From: Muribaculaceae bacterium
GTDB taxonomy: Bacteria > Bacteroidota > Bacteroidia > Bacteroidales > Muribaculaceae
NCBI GenBank assembly: GCA_029068655.1
Contig: JAIECF010000187.1
Location: 1 to 34,033 of the forward strand
DNA length: 34,033 bases
Reading direction: 5' to 3'
The notes beneath the pieces are model-generated. The model was not told where the DNA came from, ran no database searches, and saw nothing but the letters and a program-made list of their open reading frames with translations. This document shows, piece by piece, positions 1 through 9,669 of the stretch. Within the stretch, counting starts at the first letter, position 1, and each line of letters opens with the position of its first letter. Position numbers and translations under genes: made by a program.

Positions 1-87
1 TAATAATTTTTTCATTACGATATGTCAACTGAGGTTAACAAGCGTGAATTTATTATAAATTTAACACTTTTAGAACACTATTTTTTC

Positions 88-107
88 TCTATAGAAAATC
101 ATTTTTC
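88..107 (-). terminator. Weak AT-rich hairpin after surE
   Basis: Just beyond the surE stop is a small stem, agaaaa paired with ttttct around a tcat loop, followed on the minus strand by a T- and A-rich stretch. It could end the surE operon, but the stem is short and contains almost only A-T pairs. Bases 1-87 show nothing else I can support. Confidence 0.25.
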
Positions 108-115
108 TCACTTTA

Positions 116-883
116 TCAACGCATGGCATCTATCCATCCGGGAATCAACGGAGAAGGTGCAGTGCGGTCAAGTATTTCTACCACTACTGATGTGTGTCCA
201 TGGTCGAGAGCATACAGATCTGTATCGGGATTATCCGGCTCATCATTGATCATATGGCCTGAAAGCATGAAGAAAGTACGCCCCATAGGATCCTCATATT
301 TCTTATACTCCTCACTCCAGTGGGCCTTACATTCTCGGCATATAGATATAGGAGCATCCACGACACCGGCAGGCACATTGACATTGATGAATGTTCCAAC
401 AGGCATACCGAGCTCAAGCATCTTGGGGATGATAGCGTCTACAACCGGACGAACTGCTGAGAAATCAGCATCCGGATCATGGGTAGTCAGAGAAAAGCCT
501 ATGGAGGGGACACCCCATGAGCAGCCTTCCTGTACAGCCCCCATTGTACCGCTATATACCACATTGACTGCGGCATTACTGCCATGATTTATACCGGCCA
601 CGACCAGATCAGGAGTTCTACCGTCAAGAACCGAGTAGCATGAGATCTTAACGCAGTCGACCGGCGTGCCATTACAGCTGTAGAGCTTCGTGCCTTCTAC
701 CGGACTCTTCTCTTCCATGATACGCAGTGGCGCATCGAAAGTAAGGGCCATCGACTGACCGCTGCGACCCTGGTCAGGACATACCGCCACGACCTCTCCG
801 TAAGGTGCAAGCATAGCCATGAGTTCCCTCACTCCTTTCGCCATATAGCCATCGTCATTGCTTACAAGTATAAGTTTTTTCAT
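116..883 (-). CDS. surE: 5'/3'-nucleotidase SurE
   Basis: SurE-family metal-dependent nucleoside monophosphatase that removes phosphate from nucleotides in the cytoplasm. The N-terminus reads MKKLILVSNDDG, with the metal-binding Asp pair at residues 10-11. GQSMALTF and GINHGSNAA follow, the conserved SurE blocks that complete the metal site. About 255 residues is the normal family length. The reading frame is open back to a TTG at 892, but the ATG at 883 begins the conserved beta strand and is the better start. It is the last gene of a minus-strand run beginning at 5001 and lies 56 nt after the glycosyltransferase. Family identity is clear; the in vivo substrate is not visible. Confidence 0.95.
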   Translation of the reverse strand: MKKLILVSNDDGYMAKGVRELMAMLAPYGEVVAVCPDQGRSGQSMALTFDAPLRIMEEKSPVEGTKLYSCNGTPVDCVKISCYSVLDGRTPDLVVAGINHGSNAAVNVVYSGTMGAVQEGCSWGVPSIGFSLTTHDPDADFSAVRPVVDAIIPKMLELGMPVGTFINVNVPAGVVDAPISICRECKAHWSEEYKKYEDPMGRTFFMLSGHMINDEPDNPDTDLYALDHGHTSVVVEILDRTAPSPLIPGWIDAMR

Positions 884-939
884 AATTGTCAATTTTAGTT
901 TTTCTATTTTCTATTATATCAGGAAAGCGATTTAAACCT

Positions 940-1938
940 CTATCTTAAGAAAGGCAGGTAGCGGTCGATAACTATACATCGATCAGCTCCCGGAAGAGTG
1001 GAGAGAACATCCCTTTCGGGATAGACCACATAGTTTTTCCTCATCTTCCGGAAGTCAGAATGAGCTTTCAGAATCGCTTTGGCATTTGCGAAATCCAATT
1101 TAGCGACATACATAAAAAACGCGAGGGTATCCATCAGACGCCTCTTAAAAAGGACCATTTTGCCTTTCTTGCGAGGAAGATTCTTATGCAGGAGCAGAAG
1201 ATTGTTACGGAAATTGAGATATGTCTTCTTAGGATTACCCTGCTCAAGGGATGCCCCTCCGAGATGATAGACATGCGACTCAGGGACGACGCACACCCGG
1301 TAGCCTAAACTGTGGATTCTGCAACAAAGGTCGATCTCTTCCATGTGGGCAAAAAACAATTCATCAAGTCCCCCGGCCTCCAAAAATACATCTCGCCTCA
1401 CCATCAACGCTGCCCCTGAAGCCCATGCAATATCTTCCGGACCCGTATCATACTGATTAAGGTCATATTCGACGAGATCGAACAACCGTCCGCGACAATA
1501 TGGGTAACCATACTTGTCGAGAAGGCCTCCCGCGGCACCGGCATATTCAAACATGTCTTTCCTTTTATATGAGAGTATCTTCGGCTGACATGCTCCGACT
1601 CCCGGATTAGAGTTCATGAATTCTAGCAGAGGACACCACCATCCTGGAGGGGTCTCCACATCCGAATTCAAAAGCACTACGAATTCCGATTCCACCTCTG
1701 CGATGGCCTTATTATACCCTCCGGAAAAACCAAGATTCTCATCAAACGTAAGAATCTTGACATTAGGGAACTCTTTACATAACACCTGAAGAGAGTCGTC
1801 GGTCGACCCGTTGTCGGCCACGATCACTTCGACTTCAGGACCCCTGGTGTTGGCTATGACAGAGGGGAGGAACTCACGAAGGAGTTTCTCACCATTCCAA
1901 TTCAGGATTATAACCGATAATATATTGCCGAGAGCCAT
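940..1938 (-). CDS. Family 2 glycosyltransferase (rhamnosyltransferase-like)
   Basis: A GT-A fold glycosyltransferase of family GT2. It opens with the nucleotide-sugar binding strand LSVIILNWNG and the VIVADNGSTDDS block. The metal-binding acidic motif lies in LLNSDVETP, the acceptor/catalytic region is MEEIDLCCRIHSLGYR, and VYHLGG follows. At 332 residues it resembles WbbL-type rhamnosyltransferases that build O-antigen or other surface polysaccharide. No membrane helices are evident. It sits 28 nt after mtaB in the minus-strand run. Family assignment is firm, but donor and acceptor cannot be read from sequence. There is no other polysaccharide gene beside it, so its pathway is unknown. Confidence 0.88.
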   Translation of the reverse strand: MALGNILSVIILNWNGEKLLREFLPSVIANTRGPEVEVIVADNGSTDDSLQVLCKEFPNVKILTFDENLGFSGGYNKAIAEVESEFVVLLNSDVETPPGWWCPLLEFMNSNPGVGACQPKILSYKRKDMFEYAGAAGGLLDKYGYPYCRGRLFDLVEYDLNQYDTGPEDIAWASGAALMVRRDVFLEAGGLDELFFAHMEEIDLCCRIHSLGYRVCVVPESHVYHLGGASLEQGNPKKTYLNFRNNLLLLHKNLPRKKGKMVLFKRRLMDTLAFFMYVAKLDFANAKAILKAHSDFRKMRKNYVVYPERDVLSTLPGADRCIVIDRYLPFLR

Positions 1939-1966
1939 ATATAAGAAATGTGAGGTTTGCGAATGG

Positions 1967-3304
1967 TCAATCTTGGGAGGATCTCAAGTCAACTGCCGTG
2001 CCGCTGAGGGTCTCTGTGTCTGCAAATCCATCTATAAGGGCCGGCGTAATGGTATTATAGAAGGTATTGGAGGCCCTGGCCCGCACGCGAAGATAATTAT
2101 CGGTATGGCCAAACATAAATCCTTCCTCCTCACTGTCCGGATGTTCCCAAAGCACGGGGCGCTCCGTACCGAAAAAACGGCGGGAAAAAGAACGGAGCTT
2201 TTCATCGCTCAGCTTCGTCAGCATAGCCACCCGACGGTGCTTCTCCTGCTGGCTCACCTGATAGTCAATGCCGAGGGCTTTTGTCCCAGGGCGTTCTGAA
2301 TAGGGAAAAACGTGATAGCGGCTCACTGGGAGCGCCTCCGCGTAACCATAACTCCTCTCCCATTCCTTCTCAGTCTCTCCACGCGCCCCCGCTATGATGT
2401 CGACTCCAATGAATGCATCAGGCATAAGGTCTCGAATCATGTCTATACGGTCTGAGAAGAGGTCAGTACGGTAGCGACGATTCATAAGACGAAGCACCTC
2501 ATCCGACCCCGACTGAAGCGGAATATGAAAACTTGGCATAAACGCCCGGCTTTCGGCAGCTATCCAACTAACTATTTTCTCAGTGAGAAGATTCGGCTCA
2601 ATGCTTGATATACGATAACGCTCTATACCCTCCACAGCATCAAGACGCATAAGCAGCTCGAGGAAATCCTCGCCGGTATCCTTACCAAAACAACCTACAT
2701 TTACACCGGTCAGAACAATCTCCTTTCCTCCGGCGGCGGCCGCTTTCTCAGCCTCTGACACAAGCTCTGCTATACGGCCCGAGCGACTACGTCCACGTGC
2801 GAAAGGTATGGTGCAGTAAGTACAGAAATAGTCACACCCATCCTGCACCTTAAGCCAATATCGCGTGCGGTCCCCACGTTCACACGCCCCCCTGAATTCA
2901 TGGATGTCAAGATAGTCATGCACTTCCACACGGCTTCGGCGATCCTTCTCCCACTGCTCAAGGAAATCCGCGATGCGAAGTTTCTCATCACTGCCGAGTA
3001 CAATATCCACACCCTCTATGGATGCCACTTCCTGCGGCTTAAGCTGAGCATAGCAACCCGTCACCACCAATGTAGCCTCAGGCCATCGTACACGCAGCCG
3101 CCTTATCAGTGAACGGCCTTTCTTGTCGGCTACTTCTGTCACCGAACATGTATTGACCACCACTATATCCGGAATCTCGTCTCGAAGAGCTTTGATTATG
3201 CCCCTGCTCGCGAGCTGCATGCCAATTGCAGAGGTCTCCGAGAAATTCAATTTGCATCCAAGTGTGTGATAGGATGCACGAAGTATGTTTGATCCGTCAG
3301 TCAT
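1967..3304 (-). CDS. mtaB: tRNA (N6-L-threonylcarbamoyladenosine(37)-C2)-methylthiotransferase MtaB
   Basis: Radical SAM methylthiotransferase that adds a methylthio group to t6A at position 37 of ANN-decoding tRNAs. The N-terminal UPF0004 domain carries the second iron-sulfur cluster cysteines C17 (LGCKLN), C53 (NTCSVTE) and C84 (VTGCYAQ). The radical SAM motif CxxxCxxC is at C157, C161 and C164 (CDYFCTYC). The C-terminal part has the TRAM-like segment expected for RNA binding. Its 445 residues and the LGCKLN motif fit MtaB rather than MiaB or RimO. The start at 3304 lies 6 nt after the upstream hydrolase gene, so the two are almost certainly co-transcribed. Confidence 0.93.
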   Translation of the reverse strand: MTDGSNILRASYHTLGCKLNFSETSAIGMQLASRGIIKALRDEIPDIVVVNTCSVTEVADKKGRSLIRRLRVRWPEATLVVTGCYAQLKPQEVASIEGVDIVLGSDEKLRIADFLEQWEKDRRSRVEVHDYLDIHEFRGACERGDRTRYWLKVQDGCDYFCTYCTIPFARGRSRSGRIAELVSEAEKAAAAGGKEIVLTGVNVGCFGKDTGEDFLELLMRLDAVEGIERYRISSIEPNLLTEKIVSWIAAESRAFMPSFHIPLQSGSDEVLRLMNRRYRTDLFSDRIDMIRDLMPDAFIGVDIIAGARGETEKEWERSYGYAEALPVSRYHVFPYSERPGTKALGIDYQVSQQEKHRRVAMLTKLSDEKLRSFSRRFFGTERPVLWEHPDSEEEGFMFGHTDNYLRVRARASNTFYNTITPALIDGFADTETLSGTAVDLRSSQD

Positions 3305-3310
3305 AACATG

Positions 3311-4252
3311 TCACTTTCTAAAAACAAACCATCTCGTCATATCAAAACGCGGAAGAGCTGCGAGTTGGACGTCTGCCTTACGGTCTTCCAAAGTCTCCAT
3401 GGCATTACCGACTTTGATACCTTTTGCCTCCAAAGCTTCACGCACGGTCCGCAAGGCTATCTGAGGGGTATTGTTGTCTTTCGAGAGATGGCAGAGGAAT
3501 ATATGGTTAAGTCCGGGATTGATAACCTCTGCAAGAAATGCTGCAGTCTGACGGTTATCAAGATGTCCCGAACCGCTTGCAATACGAGCCTTAAGGTATT
3601 CGGGATAACGGCCCGTACGCAGCATATGCGCGTCATAGTTCGCCTCAATCATGAGATATGTAGCACGACCCATATAGTAGCGGGCACGATCGGTAACCTC
3701 TCCGAGATCGGTAGCTAACACAAACCTGCGCGAATCGAATTCAATAGAAAAGCCCATATTGTCGCTACCATCGTGAGGAACCTCAAACGCCGTAATTTCA
3801 AAATCAAGCAACTTGAATGGGATTTCCTTAAATACCGGCACATGATACTCCTTTATACGCTTCGATATAGAGTGTTTACGAAGCATCCCATTGAGTACTC
3901 TATTAGTACAGAACAGCTTGAGATGGCGATGATTGCGCAGAAGGGCATACACATACTTGACATGGTCGGAATGATCATGAGTCAACAGCACACCCTTGAC
4001 ATGTTTCATTGAGACACCATTGGCAGCCAATCCACGCTCAAGTTCCTCGGCACGAATCCCGACATCAACTATCAGACCCCCTTCTGCCGAACCAATATAA
4101 CAGCTGTTACCACTGGAACCACTTCCGAATGAACAGAAGTAAAGAGGTTTGGGTATGGCTGAAGGAGCCTCGCGGTCAGAGGCTGAATCATATGGATTAC
4201 TCCACTCTTCGAAGGGGAGTTCTGGATGGTCAAAATAAATCTTCTTGCTCAT
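3311..4252 (-). CDS. MBL-fold metallo-hydrolase, YycJ/WalJ-like
   Basis: Metallo-beta-lactamase fold protein of about 313 residues. FGSGSSGNSCYIG near the N-terminus is the YycJ/WalJ-type opening. The metal ligands are in LTHDHSDH (HxHxDH), VPHDGSDNMGF, TDLGEVTD and the late His in FLCHLSKDNN. Family members are probable nucleases or phosphodiesterases; the substrate is unknown here. The frame is open to 4348, but the ATG at 4252 overlaps the TGA of the upstream methyltransferase as ATGA. That is a typical coupled start, and the 32 extra residues are low-complexity and basic, so 4252 is preferred. Confidence 0.88.
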   Translation of the reverse strand: MSKKIYFDHPELPFEEWSNPYDSASDREAPSAIPKPLYFCSFGSGSSGNSCYIGSAEGGLIVDVGIRAEELERGLAANGVSMKHVKGVLLTHDHSDHVKYVYALLRNHRHLKLFCTNRVLNGMLRKHSISKRIKEYHVPVFKEIPFKLLDFEITAFEVPHDGSDNMGFSIEFDSRRFVLATDLGEVTDRARYYMGRATYLMIEANYDAHMLRTGRYPEYLKARIASGSGHLDNRQTAAFLAEVINPGLNHIFLCHLSKDNNTPQIALRTVREALEAKGIKVGNAMETLEDRKADVQLAALPRFDMTRWFVFRK

Positions 4253-5001
4253 TTCTTCTCGTATCTCCGACGATCGCCTCCTTTTGCCCCGGCATAAATC
4301 AGAAAGATGGCGGGACGTTTGTCGTAATCGTATTTCCGTTTTTTCCAATCGGCGGCACGGCAGGTGATCACATCTTCACGCTCCGGATCGGTAATATCAC
4401 AGGCTACACAAACCATTGAAGAAGGAGACAGAGTCTCGGCGAGAAGTGATACCATACGGTTGTTGCGATACGGAGTCTCGATAAATATCTGGGTCATCTG
4501 CCTTAAGGATGATTCAGATTCAAGGCGTTTGAGCACTTTCTTTCGCTCCGCTCCCTCGATAGGCAGATAGCCGTGGAAGGCAAAGCCTTGCCCATTAAAA
4601 CCGGAAGCCATGAGCGACATGAGGATGGAACTCGGTCCGACAAGAGGAACGACCTTGAGGCCCTCCTTCTGAGCTATTTCAACAGGATGACTACCTGGAT
4701 CAGCCACCGCAGGACATCCAGCCTCACTCATAACGCCTATCGGATTGCCCAGACGGAGAGGATCAAGCATAGCGCTTACTTCCTCCGGGCCGGTATGACG
4801 GTCAAGGACAGAAAAAGTGCACTCAGCTATCGGAAACGCCGGATCTACATGACGGAGATAACGACGCGCGGTGCGAAGATTCTCCACGATAAAATGGCGT
4901 AACTGACCTACGATTTCCAGATTTCCGGCTGGAATTGCGTCGGAAACCGGAGCTCCACTGATAGGAACTGGCACAAGATAAAGAGCCGATTGAATTTTCA
5001 T
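4249..5001 (-). CDS. SAM-dependent methyltransferase, RsmI-like (tetrapyrrole methylase fold)
   Basis: A 250-residue methyltransferase of the tetrapyrrole methylase superfamily, closest in layout to RsmI, which 2'-O-methylates C1402 of 16S rRNA. Visible blocks are LYLVPVPI at the N-terminus, GVMSEAGCPAVADPGS (the RsmI DAG-P-DPG block with E for the usual D), and VPLVGPSSILMSLMASGFNG. It is shorter than standard RsmI. Bacteroidales often carry this shorter paralogue besides a canonical RsmI, so I leave the symbol blank. It heads the minus-strand run and overlaps the following metallo-hydrolase by 4 nt. Confidence 0.82.
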   Translation of the reverse strand: MKIQSALYLVPVPISGAPVSDAIPAGNLEIVGQLRHFIVENLRTARRYLRHVDPAFPIAECTFSVLDRHTGPEEVSAMLDPLRLGNPIGVMSEAGCPAVADPGSHPVEIAQKEGLKVVPLVGPSSILMSLMASGFNGQGFAFHGYLPIEGAERKKVLKRLESESSLRQMTQIFIETPYRNNRMVSLLAETLSPSSMVCVACDITDPEREDVITCRAADWKKRKYDYDKRPAIFLIYAGAKGGDRRRYEKK

Positions 5002-5049
5002 ACTACAAAATTAACAAAATTCCCCGTTTTTTGCTAATTTTGCGGTGAA
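5002..5049. promoter_or_regulatory. Divergent promoter region
   Basis: A 48-nt region between two divergent methyltransferase genes carries a TAnnTTTG box on each strand: TAATTTTG at 5035-5042 reading right, and its reverse complement CAAAATTA at 5006-5013 reading left. Each lies 5-8 nt from its start codon, so any leader would be a few nucleotides at most. I do not see a good TTTG element about 20 nt upstream of either, so these are partial matches to the Bacteroidetes promoter. Confidence 0.45.
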
Positions 5050-6453
5050 ATGATTGAAGATAAATTTTTACCTGAGGGGTTTAAAGCCCTCATTTGTGAT
5101 GAAATCGGTGAAAAACGAGCCGAAATCCTGTTTTCCGCACTCTGTAGAGAGCCGGAAACCTCAGTGCGCGTCAACCGTCACAAAGCTCCGAAAGAGCTTC
5201 TTTATCCTGATATGACCCCGGTCCCCTGGTGCCATTCCGGCAGCTATCTAATAAAGCGCCCTTCGTTTACCCACAACCCTCTATTGCACGCAGGTGTCTT
5301 CTATGTTCAGGATGCCTCGTCGATGATCTACGAATCGATCATAGAGTCTCTTGTAAAGGACGGCTCTCCCATATCGGTATGTGACCTCTGTGCTGCTCCA
5401 GGCGGCAAAACAACTGCAATAATGAACGCACTTCCGGATGGAAGCGTAATGTTAGCCAATGAGTTCTCAACCCCTCGATCAAACATTCTGAAGGAAAACC
5501 TGAGTAAATACGGCAATCCTGAAGTGATAGTCACCAATGCAGACACATCGCGACTTTCGGAGATGAAGGGAAAGTTTAATATTATAGCCGTCGATGCCCC
5601 CTGTTCCGGAGAAGGAATGATGCGAAAGGAGGAAGTCGCGAGAAACCAGTGGAATGAAGGACTAATAAGGCAATGTGCTTCTCTCCAGCGCGAAATCCTC
5701 AAGAATGCAGCGGAGATGCTTGCTCCGGGGGGATATCTGATATATTCCACTTGCACTTTCAATACTACGGAAGACGAAGATAACGCAGCATGGATAGCCG
5801 ACACATTAGGGCTTTTGCCTATAGATACGAACTTTGCCGGGAAAGACGGCATACAATGCCAAGTAAAAGGTGATATCCCTTGCCTGCGCTTTATTCCCGG
5901 ATTTACACGTGGAGAGGGCCTTTTCCTCTCGGTATTCAGAAAACCAGAGGAAATCTCAGGTAGCTTAAGTACAAGAAGCGCGATAAAAAAGGGGAAGAAA
6001 GAGAATGCAGGGAACCATTATAAAACAGACCCCAGGATTCTTGAGATGGCACGCAGCTGGATAAAAGGAGATATGAAGATAATCAACCGCGACGGAAGAC
6101 TGCTGGCACTCTCTACATCTACTTCCGAGCTACTTGAACAGATACCGAAAGGTGTAAGAATCATCTCGGCAGGGATAGAAATAGGAGAAATAAAGGGGAA
6201 AGACCTGATTCCAGCACATGATTTGGCAATGTCGACAGTGATGGCACGTCCTTTTCCCGAGGTAGAGCTGACCAAGGATGAGGCTTTGAGATATCTTTCT
6301 AAAGAAGCAATCTCGCTGCCGGCCGAAACGCCCAAAGGATTCGTTACTGCAACATATAATGGATTTCCTATAGGTTTCCTTAAGAATCTCGGCAACCGAG
6401 CCAACAACCTCTACCCCGGAGAGTGGAGAATTAGAGTAAAGAGCTCAGAATGA
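5050..6453 (+). CDS. RsmF/YebU-like rRNA (cytosine-5-)-methyltransferase
   Basis: SAM-dependent RNA m5C methyltransferase of the NOL1/NOP2/RsmF family, 467 residues. SAM motif I is CDLCAAPGGKTT at about 111-122. The two catalytic cysteines are C185 in DAPCSGEGMM (motif IV) and C235 in STCTFNTTEDED (motif VI), so the enzyme looks active. The C-terminal part ending PGEWRIR is the PUA-like RNA-binding extension seen in RsmF. The likely target is 16S rRNA C1407, by family analogy only. It is transcribed away from the RsmI-like gene, placing two putative rRNA methyltransferases back to back. The basic stretch near residues 302-320 is probably a linker. Confidence 0.9.
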   Translation: MIEDKFLPEGFKALICDEIGEKRAEILFSALCREPETSVRVNRHKAPKELLYPDMTPVPWCHSGSYLIKRPSFTHNPLLHAGVFYVQDASSMIYESIIESLVKDGSPISVCDLCAAPGGKTTAIMNALPDGSVMLANEFSTPRSNILKENLSKYGNPEVIVTNADTSRLSEMKGKFNIIAVDAPCSGEGMMRKEEVARNQWNEGLIRQCASLQREILKNAAEMLAPGGYLIYSTCTFNTTEDEDNAAWIADTLGLLPIDTNFAGKDGIQCQVKGDIPCLRFIPGFTRGEGLFLSVFRKPEEISGSLSTRSAIKKGKKENAGNHYKTDPRILEMARSWIKGDMKIINRDGRLLALSTSTSELLEQIPKGVRIISAGIEIGEIKGKDLIPAHDLAMSTVMARPFPEVELTKDEALRYLSKEAISLPAETPKGFVTATYNGFPIGFLKNLGNRANNLYPGEWRIRVKSSE

Positions 6454-6543
6454 CGATCAGAGAGCGAGGCTCACCGTAATTGCAATCAAGGATTACAAAA
6501 TTTAATTAATCAAGATAAATATCTACAACTGACAACCATACAT

Positions 6544-7338
6544 ATGCTTGAAATAAAAAACATCTATAAATCATTCGGGAACCTTCAGGTTCTAAAAGAC
6601 ATCTCGATCTCAATCGGGAAGAGTGAGATCGTTGCTATTGTCGGTCCTTCAGGTGCCGGCAAGACCACATTGCTCCAGATAGCCGGGACACTTGAAAAAC
6701 CGGACAGTGGCAGCGTTCTCTTCAACGGCACTGAACTTATAGGCATGAAAGACAAGAAACTGTCGGCTTTCCGTAACAGCAATATGGGTTTCGTATTCCA
6801 GTTTCATCAATTGCTACCGGAATTCACAGCTCAGGAAAATGTCGCGCTTCCAGCCCTCATAGCAGGATCGTCCAAGAAGAATGCAATGAAAAAGGCCGCA
6901 TATATCCTTACCCAATTAGGGCTTGCCGAACGTATGAACCACAAGCCGGCAGCCATGAGCGGTGGAGAACGCCAGAGAACCGCCATAGCCCGCGCGCTTA
7001 TCAACGATCCTGAGATCATATTCGCCGATGAGCCGACGGGAAGTCTTGACTCTGCCAATCGCCTTGAGATCCAGGATATATTCGTAGATCTACGCGACCG
7101 ACTGGGTCAGACCATAGTCATGGTCACCCACGACTCATCACTCGCAGCCATAGCAGACAGGATAATTGAAATGGCCGACGGCAAAGTATTGCCTCCGGCC
7201 ATAGAATTAGAGATCGAAACTGTTGACTCACCCGAAGAAGATTCACTCTCTATAATAGACCCTCTTGACACGGGGGGAGACGGATGTCAGAATCTCATAG
7301 GGGATGGTGTCGAGGAGGTCGGAAAGCCGGTCGACTGA
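6544..7338 (+). CDS. lolD: ABC transporter ATP-binding protein, LolD-like
   Basis: ATPase subunit of the MacB/LolD class, which drives release of lipoproteins from the inner membrane towards the outer membrane. Walker A is GPSGAGKT (34-41), the signature MSGGERQR (138-144), Walker B IIFADEPT (158-165) with the GSLD D-loop, and the switch His is in VTHD (194-197). Family members normally end near residue 215. Here about 49 extra residues (216-264), acidic and without recognisable motifs, follow. The last 31 are encoded in DNA that is antisense to the 3' end of murF-alr. No LolC/E permease is adjacent, so the partner must lie elsewhere. It starts 90 nt after the rsmF-like gene. Confidence 0.85.
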   Translation: MLEIKNIYKSFGNLQVLKDISISIGKSEIVAIVGPSGAGKTTLLQIAGTLEKPDSGSVLFNGTELIGMKDKKLSAFRNSNMGFVFQFHQLLPEFTAQENVALPALIAGSSKKNAMKKAAYILTQLGLAERMNHKPAAMSGGERQRTAIARALINDPEIIFADEPTGSLDSANRLEIQDIFVDLRDRLGQTIVMVTHDSSLAAIADRIIEMADGKVLPPAIELEIETVDSPEEDSLSIIDPLDTGGDGCQNLIGDGVEEVGKPVD

Positions 7339-9663
7339 CGCCGAGGGTCCAAATATTTCCACTACATCACCTTCCCGACATTCGATATCGGTGACATCGA
7401 TCATGCAGGCGTCCATGCAGATATTCCCTATGGTAGGAGCCTCCTTTCCGTTAACTTTTACAGATATATTGCCTCTGCCGAAATGACGGTTCATGCCGTC
7501 GGCATAACCTATCGGAATGGTTGCTATGCGCGAATCCCGTTCCAATATGGAGCGGCGCGCATATCCTATACTCTCCCCTTTCTTCCAGTCCCGTATGGCG
7601 ATTATTACCGTACGCAGGGTACTGACGACCGAAAGTGGCTGCTCCACTTCAACGGGAAGTGTGTTTACGCCATAAAGCCCTATACCAAGACGAGCCATAT
7701 CGTAGTGATACTGTGGAAAACGTAAGATACCGGCGGAATTAAGCACATGGCGAAGGAACGGCCGCGGCGACTGAGACAGCATGAAGTCTGTATAACGATC
7801 GAAACGCTCCAGCTGAAGGAGTGTGTATTCGTCCATATCCAGACAGTCTGCTGTGGCAAGATGGCTGAAGGCAGATGCTATTCTAACGGCATCGGTAGAA
7901 TTAAGTACACGCATCACTTCCGGCAACTCTTCCTCTACAAAACCCATGCGATGCATACCTGTGTCAAGCTTAATATGCACCGGATATTCCTTTACTCCAT
8001 ATTTCTCCGCTTCCTTCACAACATCGAGAAGCATAGGCATCGAAAAAACCTCAGGTTCAAGGTGGTTGGCGAACATCTGACGATAGTTGACCACCTTTGG
8101 ATTCATTACCATAACAGGCATAGTGATGCCACGTCGACGAAGGTCTATACCCTCATCAAGTACGGCTACCGCAAGATACGCAGCACCGCAATCCTGCAGT
8201 GTGCGAGCGATCTCATAGCTCCCTGCTCCATAGCCTGAAGCCTTCACCATAGCCACCAATCCCGTGCCTGAGGGGAGTTTTGAACGGAAATAATTATAGT
8301 TGCGCACCACTGCATCAAGGTTAACCTCAAGTACCGTCTCATGCGTGCGTGCTTCGAGAAGCTCTGCTATCCGACCAAATCCAAATTCAGGAGCCCCTTT
8401 CAGCAGAATCGTCTCATTACAGAAATCAGAGGTACTTAGGGAGGATAGAAGATCATCGGTAGAGGCAAAAAAAGAAGACTCCTCTACGACCGAGGCGAGT
8501 ACCGGCGCACCCTTTTTCATTCCAGGACCAACTCCGATCAAGCGACGTACGCCGGATGTACGTAGCATATCCGCCATAGCAGATATAGCGTCTTCAGAAG
8601 ATCCGGCCTCATGCAGAAGGTCGCTTACGATCAGCGTCTCCTTACTGCCGGGGGCAAGACGCCGCTTCATGAAGTCGAGAGCCGGAACGAGAGAGGACTG
8701 ATCGGAAGTATAGGAATCATGGATCACCAGGCAATCGTTGACTCCTTCACTGACATTCAGGCGCGTACCGATCCGATGAAGCTTTTTTAGCGATCTAAAT
8801 ATTTCAATTTCAGGAATACCGAGGCTTCGTGCTACAGCGACCGCATGTCCGGCATTCTCAATCTCCCAGTCCTTAACTTCTCGCTCGCTGAAAGCATCTC
8901 CGAATATATCGTCTGGAAGGTCTGCACGATGCCAACCGATCAGTTTCTTTCCACTGCACTGACGCTTGATCTCTTTCTCAATATCAAGGTCGTCGGCGCA
9001 ATATATCACTCGCTTCACAGAGTCTGAGGCAGCAAGCGACACCTTCTCTTGAATTTTCTCTTCGCGCGAAGAAAAGCCCTGGGCATGCGCATCGCCGACA
9101 TTTGTCAACACTACGGTATCCGGCAATATACAGGCGGCAAGAGATGCCATCTCGCCTATCATGGATATTCCCGCCTCGATAAGAGCCACATCGCTGCCCG
9201 GCCGTATACCCCACAGACTGAGAGGGACCCCAATCTGGGAATTGTAGCTACGCGGAGAACGGCTGACATCAAACGATGGCGAAAGAATCTGGAAAAGCCA
9301 CTCCTTAAGAGTTGTCTTTCCCCGAGAACCGGTAATTGCAATCACTTGCGACGCATTGGTCCTACCCAGAGATCCGATAGTCTGCAATGCCTTCAAGGTG
9401 TCTGGGACCACAATCCAAGAAGCATCAGGCATGCCTTCCGCCTCAGATGGAATGACTTCCACAACAAACGACCTAACTCCGTAGTCATACAGATCACTGA
9501 TATAGCGGTGGCCGTCGTTGTTTGCTCCGCGCAACGCAAAAAAAAGCGACTTCGCGGGGTCGGACAGACTCCGCGAGTCGGTAAGAAGTATTTCAATCTC
9601 ACGGTCATCACCTTTAAGGTCAGAACCGAGGACATTAGAGATTTCCTTAAGAGAGGCTTTCAT
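7243..9663 (-). CDS. murF-alr: Bifunctional Mur ligase (MurF) / alanine racemase
   Basis: An 806-residue fusion of two cell-wall enzymes, as known in Bacteroidetes. Residues 1 to about 435 form a Mur ligase: N-terminal MurF substrate domain, ATP loop TGSRGKTT (111-118), NVGDAH at about 188-193. It would add D-Ala-D-Ala to the UDP-MurNAc-tripeptide. Residues from about 442 onward are alanine racemase: EVNLDAV, the PLP lysine K474 in [23 protein letters not shown], the catalytic Tyr region SIGYARRS, and IGYADGMNR. The racemase supplies D-Ala for the same pathway. The 3' end overlaps the LolD-like gene by 96 nt in convergent orientation. It starts 6 nt after the stop of the SNF symporter gene. 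Confidence 0.95.
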   Translation of the reverse strand: MKASLKEISNVLGSDLKGDDREIEILLTDSRSLSDPAKSLFFALRGANNDGHRYISDLYDYGVRSFVVEVIPSEAEGMPDASWIVVPDTLKALQTIGSLGRTNASQVIAITGSRGKTTLKEWLFQILSPSFDVSRSPRSYNSQIGVPLSLWGIRPGSDVALIEAGISMIGEMASLAACILPDTVVLTNVGDAHAQGFSSREEKIQEKVSLAASDSVKRVIYCADDLDIEKEIKRQCSGKKLIGWHRADLPDDIFGDAFSEREVKDWEIENAGHAVAVARSLGIPEIEIFRSLKKLHRIGTRLNVSEGVNDCLVIHDSYTSDQSSLVPALDFMKRRLAPGSKETLIVSDLLHEAGSSEDAISAMADMLRTSGVRRLIGVGPGMKKGAPVLASVVEESSFFASTDDLLSSLSTSDFCNETILLKGAPEFGFGRIAELLEARTHETVLEVNLDAVVRNYNYFRSKLPSGTGLVAMVKASGYGAGSYEIARTLQDCGAAYLAVAVLDEGIDLRRRGITMPVMVMNPKVVNYRQMFANHLEPEVFSMPMLLDVVKEAEKYGVKEYPVHIKLDTGMHRMGFVEEELPEVMRVLNSTDAVRIASAFSHLATADCLDMDEYTLLQLERFDRYTDFMLSQSPRPFLRHVLNSAGILRFPQYHYDMARLGIGLYGVNTLPVEVEQPLSVVSTLRTVIIAIRDWKKGESIGYARRSILERDSRIATIPIGYADGMNRHFGRGNISVKVNGKEAPTIGNICMDACMIDVTDIECREGDVVEIFGPSASVDRLSDLLDTIPYEILTSVSPRVKRVYYRE

Positions 9664-9669
9664 CAGGAA

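Noticed and set aside
1811..2299. 162-residue plus-strand frame across the glycosyltransferase/mtaB junction
   Set aside because: Antisense shadow of two well-supported genes, without recognisable motifs.
6526..6536. caactgacaac before the LolD-like gene, similar to ctgacaactgacaac before the POT gene (12917-12931)
   Set aside because: Short simple sequence at different distances from the two start codons. Too little to call a shared regulatory site.
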